Shown: positions 18,366 through 26,053 of the stretch, one piece after another
Layout of the letters: each line of letters opens with the position of its first letter
Numbering within the stretch: position 1 is the first letter of the stretch
DNA from: Pseudomonas sp. MH9.2
GTDB taxonomy: Bacteria; Pseudomonadota; Gammaproteobacteria; Pseudomonadales; Pseudomonadaceae
Assembly (NCBI RefSeq): GCF_034353875.1
Contig: NZ_CP133784.1
Coordinates: 5,298,501-5,362,500, forward strand
Length of the DNA: 64,000 nucleotides
Direction of reading: 5' to 3'
The notes under the pieces: generated by a model
Database searches by the model: none
Told to the model about the DNA's origin: nothing
The model's input: the letters and a program-made list of their open reading frames with translations, nothing else
Made by a program: the position numbers and the translations under genes

Positions 18366-18926
18366 ATGCCAAAAATTGCTGAAATCGAAGATACGCCCAA
18401 CCCGAATGCGGTGAAGTTCACGCTCCATGAGCCGCTGACCTGGGGCATTTCGCATTCTTACGAGAACGCAGAGCAAGCCAGGGACGATGTGCTCGCCTCC
18501 ACGCTGTTCGACATTGAGCACGTAAGCAATGTGTTTTACGTGGATCGCTGGCTCACGGTCACGCAGGATGGCGCTGCCGACTGGCCGGAGCTGGTGCGCC
18601 TGATTGCCGTGCCACTGCGCGCCGCACCGGCAGCGGCGGCGCAATCGGCCGCCACAGTTTTCGCGGCGCGCACGGCAACCCTTGATCTCTGCGCCGAAGA
18701 TCAGCAGCGCCTTGAGCATATCAACGTGCTGCTGGATTCCCAGATACGCCCCTATCTGAAAAGCGATGGTGGCGATCTGCATGTGGTTGGCTTGGCCGGC
18801 AACCAACTCAGCGTGCACTACCAGGGCGCTTGCGGCACCTGTCCAAGCTCGATATCCGGCACGCTCAAAGGCATCGAAAATCTGCTTCGAACGATTGAAC
18901 CGGAGATCGAAGTCTTGCCTGTTTAG
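18366..18926 (+). CDS. Nfu-type Fe-S carrier with N-terminal Nfu_N domain
   Basis: 186 residues. The N-terminal Nfu_N domain (EDTPNPNAVKFTLHEPLTWG) is joined by an Ala-rich linker (about residues 77-100) to a NifU C-terminal domain with the cluster-binding CGTCPSS motif preceded by YLKSDGGDLHVV. Nfu proteins deliver [4Fe-4S] clusters to enzymes such as aconitase and lipoyl synthase, both encoded further along this island. It follows grxD by 16 bp. Confidence 0.9.
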   Translation: MPKIAEIEDTPNPNAVKFTLHEPLTWGISHSYENAEQARDDVLASTLFDIEHVSNVFYVDRWLTVTQDGAADWPELVRLIAVPLRAAPAAAAQSAATVFAARTATLDLCAEDQQRLEHINVLLDSQIRPYLKSDGGDLHVVGLAGNQLSVHYQGACGTCPSSISGTLKGIENLLRTIEPEIEVLPV

Positions 18927-18933
18927 AGATGAG

Positions 18934-19269
18934 ATGAAGATGAAGATGAAAAATTTGACACCCGTTGAACTGGCCGATTGGCTTACGACTGACCTGCGTT
19001 TGAAGCCCGTGTTACTCGACGTACGTGAGGAGTGGGAATTTCAAGCCGGTCATATTGACGGATCATTGGCGATGCCAATGAATACCATTCCCGCCAGGCT
19101 GTCCGAACTGGACACGCAGCAGCCGATAGTCTGCATCTGCCACCATGGCGTTCGCAGCATGCAGGTTGCGTTATTTTTAGAACGGAATGGTTTTACAGAT
19201 ATTAGAAACCTGACAGGTGGCGTCCATGCGTGGTCGCAGCAAGTTGACAGCGCGATACCGATCTATTGA
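18934..19269 (+). CDS. Rhodanese-domain protein
   Basis: Single rhodanese domain of 111 residues with the active-site loop CICHHGVRSM, whose second Cys is the persulfide-carrying position, and the CH2A-like segment LLDVREEWEFQAGHI. It probably handles sulfur for the neighbouring assembly proteins. Three in-frame ATGs (18934, 18940, 18946) lie in a GATGAA repeat; the first is reported but the true start is uncertain. Confidence 0.88.
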   Translation: MKMKMKNLTPVELADWLTTDLRLKPVLLDVREEWEFQAGHIDGSLAMPMNTIPARLSELDTQQPIVCICHHGVRSMQVALFLERNGFTDIRNLTGGVHAWSQQVDSAIPIY

Positions 19270-19286
19270 ATCACGACCAATTTTAG

Positions 19287-19308
19287 AGGGATTGCATGCG
19301 CAATCCCT
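19287..19308. terminator. Strong hairpin between rhodanese and mrp genes
   Basis: AGGGATTGC and GCAATCCCT form a perfect 9-bp stem with a 4-base loop. No T-run follows, so it may be a partial or factor-assisted terminator, or an RNA-processing or stabilising hairpin, separating the sufBCDSU-bolA-grxD-nfu block from mrp-nfu. Confidence 0.45.
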
Positions 19309-19367
19309 AACGAGTCCTAAGCGGCGGGACGACGGATTCAGCGCAATTTAATACAAGGGGCTTCGCC

Positions 19368-20621
19368 ATGCAGAGCACTGAACAATCCTACAGCCAACAG
19401 CCCGCGCCAGGCGCCTCATCCCACGCGGCCGTCGGGCCCGAGAAGTTGCCCGGAATCCGTCATATCATCGCTGTCGGCAGCGGCAAGGGTGGCGTCGGGA
19501 AATCCACGGTGAGCGTCAATCTGGCGCTCGCGCTGCAGCAGCTAGGGTTGCGCGTCGGAATAGTAGACGCCGACATCCTTGGCCCCAGCATCCCCGGGAT
19601 GCTGGGCATTGCGACGGGTGAGCCTCCAGCGATGACCCCGGACAACAGGATGATCCCGGCGCAGCGGCACGGCCTGAAGGTGGTGTCGATGGGCATGCTC
19701 ACCGGCGACGATAACCCGGCCGTCCTGCGCGGGCCGATGGTGGGCAAATACCTGAATATGTTCGTCGGCGGCGTGCAATGGGGGCCGTTGGACTATCTGA
19801 TCCTCGACCTCCCACCCGGCACCGGCGATACCCAGTTGACGCTGGCGCAGAGCATGCCGCTGTCGGGCGTGGTGATCGTGACCACACCCCAGGCCGTGAG
19901 TCTCAAGATCGCCCGACGCGGCTTGCGCATGTTTGAGAAAGTACAGGTGCCGATTCTCGGGATCGTCGAGAACATGCGCACCTTCACCTGCTCCCACTGC
20001 GGTGAGAACACGGATATCTTCCGTCAGGGCGGCGGCGAGCAGATGAGCCAGGAGCTTGGCGTCCCGTTCCTGGGCGCCTTACCGCTGGATGCCGATGTCG
20101 TCACCTGCGGTGATGAGGGCAGACCCATCGTGGCGGACCAACCGAAGTCGGTCAGCTCTTTGGTGTACGCCGCCATCGCCGCAGCGCTGGTTGAGAAGCT
20201 CCAGGCGGCGGTCGCGACGCTCAAGCCCTTTGTCTGGAAGTGGGACAGCAACGAGGGGGCGCCGGCCTGGCTGGAAGACGCGGTGCGGCCTGCGGGAGCG
20301 CGCAACACGCCCATCGGCCTCCTGCGCCGCGATCCGCGTACCTTGTCGATCCTCTGGGAGGACGGTCATCGCGACGACTTCGACGTGCGCGACCTGCGCC
20401 TAGCGTGTCATTGCGCCCTCTGCGTCGAGGAGATGAGCGGACGCAAGCTGCTCGTTCCCAAGACGGTGCGCGCTGATGTGAGCCCGCTCCAGATCGTGAG
20501 CGTGGGCAACTACGCGCTCGGCTTCCATTGGAGCGATGGCCACAACAGCGGCATCCATTCGTTTAACGACCTGCGCGCCTCGGGCGAGCGCGCTGCGGCG
20601 AGGAACGTCGAAAATGTCTGA
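19368..20621 (+). CDS. Mrp/NBP35-type Fe-S carrier ATPase fused to DUF971
   Basis: 417 residues. Residues about 25-285 are a Mrp/ApbC P-loop ATPase with the deviant Walker A GSGKGGVGKST, VDADILGPSIPG and the cluster-binding CSHC. A DUF971 domain follows from about 310 (RTLSILWEDGHRDDFDVRDL) and includes a further Cys cluster, CHCALCVEE. Mrp proteins bind and transfer [4Fe-4S] clusters. DUF971 is otherwise seen as a stand-alone protein or at the N terminus of gamma-butyrobetaine-type dioxygenases. It overlaps the next gene, a Nfu, by 8 bp. Confidence 0.9.
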   Translation: MQSTEQSYSQQPAPGASSHAAVGPEKLPGIRHIIAVGSGKGGVGKSTVSVNLALALQQLGLRVGIVDADILGPSIPGMLGIATGEPPAMTPDNRMIPAQRHGLKVVSMGMLTGDDNPAVLRGPMVGKYLNMFVGGVQWGPLDYLILDLPPGTGDTQLTLAQSMPLSGVVIVTTPQAVSLKIARRGLRMFEKVQVPILGIVENMRTFTCSHCGENTDIFRQGGGEQMSQELGVPFLGALPLDADVVTCGDEGRPIVADQPKSVSSLVYAAIAAALVEKLQAAVATLKPFVWKWDSNEGAPAWLEDAVRPAGARNTPIGLLRRDPRTLSILWEDGHRDDFDVRDLRLACHCALCVEEMSGRKLLVPKTVRADVSPLQIVSVGNYALGFHWSDGHNSGIHSFNDLRASGERAAARNVENV

Positions 20622-21270
20622 AGCCCTGACTGTGGATAGGGCGTCTGCAAATCCGACGCTGGCGGAACAGCCGGTCAGCATCCGCGCGGAGACTTCGCTC
20701 GCCGACCCCGACAGCTGCAAGTTCACCGTGAGCCGCAGCTTGCATCCCGGCGGCCCCTTCTTCTTCGGCAACAGGGAGCGGGCTGCCGGGTCGCCGCTCG
20801 GCGAACGACTGTTCGGGCTTTCGGGTGTGGCCAACGTGCTCATTGCCGGAAACGTGGTGACCATCGGCAAGGAACCTAACGCCTCTTGGTCTGGACTGAA
20901 AGCGGCCATCGGCACGGCGATCCGGACGCAGCTGCTCAGCGGCGTGCCGGTGATCCTGGAGATGGCTGCCTATGCCAGCACTCAAGGAAGGTCCGACGTC
21001 GAGCTTGGCGTGGTCGTTCAGCAACTGCTGGACAGGCAAGTCAATCGTTCCATCGCGAACCACGGTGGGAAGATTTCACTCGTGGACGTCCGCCAAGGCA
21101 AGCTTTTCATCAGCATGAGCGGCGGCTGCCAGGGCTGCGGGTCTTCTCAAGTCACCCTGCGGCAGGGCTTGGAAGTGATGGTGAAAAGAGTCGCTCCAGA
21201 AATCGTGGAAATCGTCGATGTCACGGATCACGCCGCAGGTAAGCAGCCTTTCTACCCGAGCCATGAGTAG
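20614..21270 (+). CDS. Second Nfu-type Fe-S carrier
   Basis: 218 residues. It has an Nfu_N-like domain ([20 protein letters not shown]; later [19 protein letters not shown]) and a NifU C-terminal domain near residues 135-200 with [19 protein letters not shown], the CxxC cluster motif. Start at ATG 20614 gives an 8-bp overlap with the mrp-DUF971 gene and GAGG upstream, so the two are coupled. It differs from the Nfu at 18366 in sequence and linker. Confidence 0.88.
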   Translation: MSEALTVDRASANPTLAEQPVSIRAETSLADPDSCKFTVSRSLHPGGPFFFGNRERAAGSPLGERLFGLSGVANVLIAGNVVTIGKEPNASWSGLKAAIGTAIRTQLLSGVPVILEMAAYASTQGRSDVELGVVVQQLLDRQVNRSIANHGGKISLVDVRQGKLFISMSGGCQGCGSSQVTLRQGLEVMVKRVAPEIVEIVDVTDHAAGKQPFYPSHE

Positions 21271-23014
21271 ACCTATGACAAATCGACTGTCCCAAGAAAC
21301 CTCCCCAACCATCGCGACGCTCGACGATCTTGCAAAGTTGGCAAATTACTCGCTTATGGACACGCTCAACTGCGATCCTGACGCGAAAGCAGACGGAGCC
21401 GACCACGCGCCGCGACAAGTTTTTACGGGCCACTATGTCCCCATCAATCCCACGCCAATCAAAGACCCCGAGTACGTCGCTCACAGCAAAAACTTTTTCC
21501 GCGAACTTGGCTTCGCCGACAGCATGGCTCAGTCGGCCGACTTCGTCCGCATGTTCTCCGGCGACATCTCGCACGTTCCGAAGCCGATGCGCAAGGTGGG
21601 TTGGGCGTGTGGGTACGCATTGTCCATCTTCGGTACCGAATACACCCAACAGTGCCCGTTCCAAACCGGCAACGGATACGGCGACGGTCGCGCAGTTTCC
21701 GTGCTTGAGGCCGTCATCAACAGTCGCCGCTGGGAAATGCAGCTAAAAGGTGGCGGCCGGACGCCATACTGCCGCGGCGCGGACGGTCGCGCCGTCCTGC
21801 GCTCAAGTGTCCGGGAGTTCTTAGCGCAAGAGCACATGCATGCGCTCGGTGTGCCAACGTCACGGTCTCTGAGTTTGTATGTTTCAAAAACGGAGAAGGT
21901 CAAGCGGCCGTGGTATTCGCAGGGCTCGAGCTCGCAGGATCCCGACATGCTTATATCGGAGGCAGTCGCCATTTCGACGCGCGTCGCACCGTCGTTCATT
22001 CGGGTCGGTCAACTCGAGCTCTTCGGTCGCCGTGCGCGCAAGAAGGAACACCCGAAAGCGATGGAGGAGCTCGAGCAGATTGTGTTGCACTTGATCGATC
22101 GTGAGTACGCTGACGTCATCGACAAGAAACTAAGCACTGCCGAAAAAGGGGTGTTGCTCGCGCGCGAGTTCCGCAGCCGCCTGACGTCGCTTGTGGCGAA
22201 CTGGATCCGCGTCGGCTACTGCCAGGGCAACTTCAACAGCGACAACTGCGCGGCCGGTGGCTTCACACTCGACTACGGTCCATTCGGATTCTGCGATGTG
22301 TTCAACCCGCACTACCAGCCATGGACGGGTGGCGGACATCACTTCGCGTTCCTGAACCAAACCGTGGCAGCGGAACGCAACTTCCACATGTTTTGTACGG
22401 CGTTGCGGCCCTTGCTGACATCACTGACGTCGCATCAGGACTATCTGCGACAGCTCGACGAGATTCGAAGTGGCTTTGCGACAGTGATGCAAGCGCAAAT
22501 GGAGAAGATGTGGGCTGCCAAACTTGGACTCGGCACTTTTCACGCGGCGTTGTTCAGTGAACTCGAAACGCTCATGGTGCAAACTCCTGTCGATTACACC
22601 CTCTTCTTCCGCGAGCTCTCGATGGTACCCGACGAAATTGGCCCACTCAAAAAAAGCTTCTACGAAGACTCCGAAGGGATGGACAAGCGCTGGTCAGAGT
22701 GGCTCGCAAAATGGAAATCTCTCATAGTCAGCGCCAGCACGACCGATGCGAATGCTGCGCAGCCCCCTTCCCGTGAGGAGCTCTCTAGGCAGATGAAACT
22801 CGTCAACCCAAAATACAGTTTGCGAGAGTGGTTCGTTGTGCCTGCGTACAGCCAAGCGACTGCGGGGAACTACTCTCTAGTTCGAGAGCTGCTGGAAGTC
22901 ATGACGCAGCCCTACGCCGAGCAGTCGAAGGAGGTGGAGGAGAAATACTATAGGCCCAAGCCGTCTGAGTTCTTTGAGGTCGCGGGGTTGTCGTATATGA
23001 GCTGCTCGTCATGA
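21263..23014 (+). CDS. selO: SelO/YdiU family protein AMPylase
   Basis: 583 residues of the SelO pseudokinase family, which transfers AMP from ATP to Ser, Thr or Tyr of target proteins, including redox proteins. Conserved stretches: [39 protein letters not shown] and [12 protein letters not shown]. The protein ends SCSS, so Cys occupies the place three from the end where selenocysteine sits in SelO selenoproteins. It overlaps the nfu stop by 8 bp; ATG 21275 is an alternative start. E. coli SelO is linked to glutathionylation and glutaredoxin targets, fitting the two glutaredoxins here. Confidence 0.9.
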   Translation: MSRPMTNRLSQETSPTIATLDDLAKLANYSLMDTLNCDPDAKADGADHAPRQVFTGHYVPINPTPIKDPEYVAHSKNFFRELGFADSMAQSADFVRMFSGDISHVPKPMRKVGWACGYALSIFGTEYTQQCPFQTGNGYGDGRAVSVLEAVINSRRWEMQLKGGGRTPYCRGADGRAVLRSSVREFLAQEHMHALGVPTSRSLSLYVSKTEKVKRPWYSQGSSSQDPDMLISEAVAISTRVAPSFIRVGQLELFGRRARKKEHPKAMEELEQIVLHLIDREYADVIDKKLSTAEKGVLLAREFRSRLTSLVANWIRVGYCQGNFNSDNCAAGGFTLDYGPFGFCDVFNPHYQPWTGGGHHFAFLNQTVAAERNFHMFCTALRPLLTSLTSHQDYLRQLDEIRSGFATVMQAQMEKMWAAKLGLGTFHAALFSELETLMVQTPVDYTLFFRELSMVPDEIGPLKKSFYEDSEGMDKRWSEWLAKWKSLIVSASTTDANAAQPPSREELSRQMKLVNPKYSLREWFVVPAYSQATAGNYSLVRELLEVMTQPYAEQSKEVEEKYYRPKPSEFFEVAGLSYMSCSS

Positions 23015-23145
23015 TTTTTCGAAAACTGATCGGTCAGGGCCGGTACCCGGTCGGCGGCCAGCCCGCTGCCTACGTGTACCGAATCCGCAGCTGTGACCTG
23101 CCGGTGACGAGCGCAAAGGCACTGTTTGAGTACTTCACCGTATGA
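23011..23145 (+). CDS. 44-residue protein coupled to selO and the SagB-like gene
   Basis: A short frame, starting [17 protein letters not shown] and ending ALFEYFTV, whose start overlaps the selO stop by 4 bp (ATGA) and whose stop overlaps the next start by 4 bp (ATGA). Such double coupling is hard to get by chance and argues for translation. It has one Cys, two Ser and two Thr in its second half. No family recognised. It could be a small partner of its neighbours, a peptide substrate of the SagB-like enzyme, or the remains of a larger gene. Confidence 0.6.
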   Translation: MIFRKLIGQGRYPVGGQPAAYVYRIRSCDLPVTSAKALFEYFTV

Positions 23146-24893
23146 CGAAAATTACCCTCACGCCGCATCGTCTTTCACCCTTATCGGGGGAGCCAGCTGC
23201 GCTGGAGCGAGCGAGCCTTCTTGCGGGAGCGGCCTCTCCCGAAGAGGGGGTCGTCGCCTACCACGAGCGCACCAAGCACCATTTCCACCGCCACGCTGCG
23301 GCGCAGGGCTATATGGACTGGGCGACGCAGCCAGATCCGTTTCGGCGCTACGGGGGGGCGCACCTGGTTCGCCTCCCACTGCCCAAAGCGGGCCGCCCAC
23401 TGCCTTATTGGCAGCTCTATGCGAGCCCGACCGTGCCGCCGGCGTCACTGTCGCTGGAATCGGTGTCACTGTTTTTTCGCTACGCACTTTCGCTGACCGC
23501 ATGGAAGCAAGTCGGCGAGACCCAGTGGCCGTTGCGCGCAAATCCGTCGAGCGGCAATCTGCATCCGACCGAGGGCTATGCGGTACTGCCTGCGCTTGAT
23601 CGGCTCGGCGAGACGGCCGCCGTGTACCACTATGCACCGAGGGAACACGCGCTTGAACGGCGCGCGGTGCTACCCGCGAAGCGCTGGGCCGAGCTGGTTG
23701 CGCCTTTCCCTGATGGCTCCTTTCTCGTGGGTCTGTCTTCGGTGCATTGGCGCGAAGCCTGGAAGTACGGCGAGCGCGCGTTCCGCTACTGCCAGCACGA
23801 TGTTGGGCACGCGCTGGCCTGCCTGAGTATCGCGGCAGCGGCGCTCGGCTGGAAATTGGTGCTTCTGGATGGCGTGAGCAACAGCACCCTCGCCAGCCTG
23901 CTGGGGCTTGACCGAGATGCGGATTTTGCGGCGGCGGAGCGGGAGGAAGCTGAGCTGCTGGTGTTGATTACACCGGATGTTTCGACGCCGCTTGCGACCG
24001 ACTCGAAGCCGCTGACAGCGCACGGGGGTGACGTGCATTGGCAGGGCTTGGCCAACACGCTGAGCCCCGAACACAGCGCCGAGTGGCCCGTGATCGACGA
24101 GGTTGCGCGGGCGACGCGCCACTGTGAAAGCGCGCCTATCCAGGAAGACTTCTCCGGCTTCCCTTCGGAGGATGCACTTTTCAGGACACCTGTCCGTCAG
24201 GGCCTACTCAGCGCAGAGCAGGCCATTCTTGGCCGCCGCAGCGCGGTAGCGATGGATGGCTCGACGGCGATTTCTCTGGCAGCCTTCTTCCGCATGCTCG
24301 CTCGATTGATTCCGACACATGAGCGGCGATCGATGCCTTGGGACGCGATCCCCTGGCGACCACGCATCCACCTCGGGCTCTTCGTCCACAGCGTCGACGG
24401 CTTGGTGCCTGGCCTCTACGCGCTCGCCCGGGACCCGGACAAGGTCGATATTCTCAAGGCAGTGATGGGTTCAGAATTTTCTTGGCAGCGCGTACCCGAC
24501 TGCCCGCCCGGGCTCCCCTTGTACCTCCTCCAGGAGGGGGACTGTCGAGCGCTGTCGAGCACCGTCTCCTGCGGCCAGGATATCGCCGGCGATGGTGCCT
24601 TCAGCCTGGCCATGATTGCCGACTACAGGGACAGCCTGGCCACGTACGGCGCAGCCTTCTACCGCAACCTGTTCTGGGAGGCCGGCATGGTGGGCCAGCT
24701 GCTTTACCTGGAGGCCGAAGAGGCGGGCATTCGCGCCACCGGGATCGGCTGCTACTTCGACGATCCGGTCCACGCGGCCTTCGGGATCGGTTCATGCGAG
24801 TGGCAGAGTTTCTACCACTTCACCGTGGGCGCTCCGGTTGAAGACAGCCGACTCAGCACATTGCCTGCCTACAACTTCCAGGAAGAACGATGA
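23142..24893 (+). CDS. Twin-domain SagB/ThcOx-type nitroreductase-fold oxidoreductase
   Basis: 583 residues with two nitroreductase-like halves. The first (about 85-290) has NPSSGNLHPTEGYAVLP, the hallmark of SagB/ThcOx FMN dehydrogenases. The second (about 345-575) has ILGRRSAVAMDG, then LFWEAGMVGQLLYLEAEEAG and TGIGCYFDDPVH. SagB enzymes oxidise azolines to azoles in peptide natural products, but no YcaO cyclodehydratase is in the window. Its place inside an iron-sulfur operon suggests another flavin redox role. Translationally coupled to the 44-residue ORF. Confidence 0.82.
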   Translation: MTKITLTPHRLSPLSGEPAALERASLLAGAASPEEGVVAYHERTKHHFHRHAAAQGYMDWATQPDPFRRYGGAHLVRLPLPKAGRPLPYWQLYASPTVPPASLSLESVSLFFRYALSLTAWKQVGETQWPLRANPSSGNLHPTEGYAVLPALDRLGETAAVYHYAPREHALERRAVLPAKRWAELVAPFPDGSFLVGLSSVHWREAWKYGERAFRYCQHDVGHALACLSIAAAALGWKLVLLDGVSNSTLASLLGLDRDADFAAAEREEAELLVLITPDVSTPLATDSKPLTAHGGDVHWQGLANTLSPEHSAEWPVIDEVARATRHCESAPIQEDFSGFPSEDALFRTPVRQGLLSAEQAILGRRSAVAMDGSTAISLAAFFRMLARLIPTHERRSMPWDAIPWRPRIHLGLFVHSVDGLVPGLYALARDPDKVDILKAVMGSEFSWQRVPDCPPGLPLYLLQEGDCRALSSTVSCGQDIAGDGAFSLAMIADYRDSLATYGAAFYRNLFWEAGMVGQLLYLEAEEAGIRATGIGCYFDDPVHAAFGIGSCEWQSFYHFTVGAPVEDSRLSTLPAYNFQEER

Positions 24894-24954
24894 TCATTCC
24901 ACGCACTGTTCCGACAATCCGGACAGAACCACAACCAACCAGTAAGGAGCAACC

Positions 24955-25290
24955 ATGTCCCTAAACGAACCTCTGCGCCAGAAGATCACCCACCTCGTGG
25001 CGCAAAACCGAGTCGTCCTGTTCATGAAGGGAACTCGCCACATGCCGCAGTGCGGATTCTCCGCCCAGGTCGTGAAGATCCTCGACGAGCTGCAGCCAAG
25101 CTACGAAACGGTAGATGTACTGAGTTCTGCCGAGATCCGCGATGGAATCAAGCGGTTCTCCGAGTGGCCGACAATTCCACAACTCTACATCGATGGGCAG
25201 TTCGTCGGCGGCTGCGACATCGTCCACGCGATGCATGCATCCGGAGAACTCCAACAGCTCATCGGTGTGCAGGTCAAGGACCAAGGGTGA
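24955..25290 (+). CDS. grxD: Monothiol CGFS glutaredoxin (second copy)
   Basis: 111 residues with CGFS at Cys33 (MPQCGFSAQV) and WPTIPQLYIDGQFVGGCD. It is distinct from the copy at 18029. An AAGGAG site lies upstream. It is followed by another BolA-family gene after 71 bp, repeating the carrier pair seen near 18 kb but in reversed gene order. Confidence 0.93.
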   Translation: MSLNEPLRQKITHLVAQNRVVLFMKGTRHMPQCGFSAQVVKILDELQPSYETVDVLSSAEIRDGIKRFSEWPTIPQLYIDGQFVGGCDIVHAMHASGELQQLIGVQVKDQG

Positions 25291-25361
25291 AACAACTGCG
25301 CGCAGCCAAACTTGCGTCAATGCTCGATCGTGAACAGATCATCTATATAAAGGAGACCCGC

Positions 25362-25622
25362 ATGTCATCCCATCCCACTGAGTTCCAAGGTAGCGTCATC
25401 AACGCGCTACGCGAAGCCATCGAGCGCCAGATCCCCGATTCACAGGCCGAAGTGAGCGGCGGCAGCGGTCACTACAACATCGAGGTGATCTCGGCAGTGT
25501 TCGCCGGCAAGAACATGCTCCAGAGCCAGCGATTGGTGTATGGCGCCATCGCCGATCTGATAAACGGTGACAAGGGCCCGGTGCATGCCGTCGACCGTCT
25601 GAAGACTCGGACACCCACTTGA
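25362..25622 (+). CDS. BolA-family protein (second copy)
   Basis: 86 residues with the BolA core SGGSGHYNIEVISAVFAGKN, then MLQSQRLVYGAIADL and a C-terminal VHAVDRLKTRTP. Start at ATG 25362 with AAGGAG upstream. Likely partner of the preceding CGFS glutaredoxin in [2Fe-2S] handling. Confidence 0.9.
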   Translation: MSSHPTEFQGSVINALREAIERQIPDSQAEVSGGSGHYNIEVISAVFAGKNMLQSQRLVYGAIADLINGDKGPVHAVDRLKTRTPT

Positions 25623-25706
25623 TAGCGGGGCTTTATAGAAGCGCCCATATCGCAAGCAATACGATGAGCAACAAAGCAACACGCAGACATACCACCGGAG
25701 ATCATG

Positions 25707-25928
25707 ATGCCACGCATGGTAAAACGCACTCACAGTAGCCCTTACAAGCTAGTTATTGGCGGCGAAGAAAAATATCTATGCCAATGCGGCTTATCCCTGA
25801 ATCAGCCGTTCTGCGACGGAGCGCATAAGCTCGCCAAGGACGAGGACGGCAATCGTCTTTGTTGGTACGACGACGCAGGAAAGCGTCACGAACATAGCGG
25901 AGAATTTCTGGATATTCGCACGTTCTAA
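25707..25928 (+). CDS. CDGSH iron-sulfur domain protein
   Basis: 73 residues with the three-Cys one-His ligand set CQCGLSLNQPFCDGAH, which binds a labile, redox-active [2Fe-2S] cluster in mitoNEET-like proteins. There is no membrane anchor, so it is soluble. ATG 25707 is preferred over 25704 because of spacing from GGAG. Possible role: cluster store, sensor or repair donor. Confidence 0.88.
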   Translation: MPRMVKRTHSSPYKLVIGGEEKYLCQCGLSLNQPFCDGAHKLAKDEDGNRLCWYDDAGKRHEHSGEFLDIRTF

Positions 25929-26053
25929 ACGGTCGTCGCCGCCGCGGGGCCAACCCTGGTTTGCGCCGGCGAACATCGAAGCCTCGTGCTGTCCAGCTTG
26001 GATTCGCAGAAATCTACAGCCGTTTATGGATGCAACCGACAGGAGCGCCAGCC

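Noticed and set aside
23126..23599. 157-codon frame overlapping the SagB-like gene
   Set aside because: High-GC shadow frame; the frame at 23142 carries the recognisable nitroreductase motifs.
24338..24841. 167-codon frame inside the SagB-like gene
   Set aside because: Arg/Gly/Pro-rich shadow of the real frame, with no motif of its own.
23011..24893. A complete RiPP (azole peptide) biosynthetic cluster
   Set aside because: There is a SagB-like enzyme and a short ORF, but no YcaO cyclodehydratase, exporter or leader peptidase anywhere in the window.
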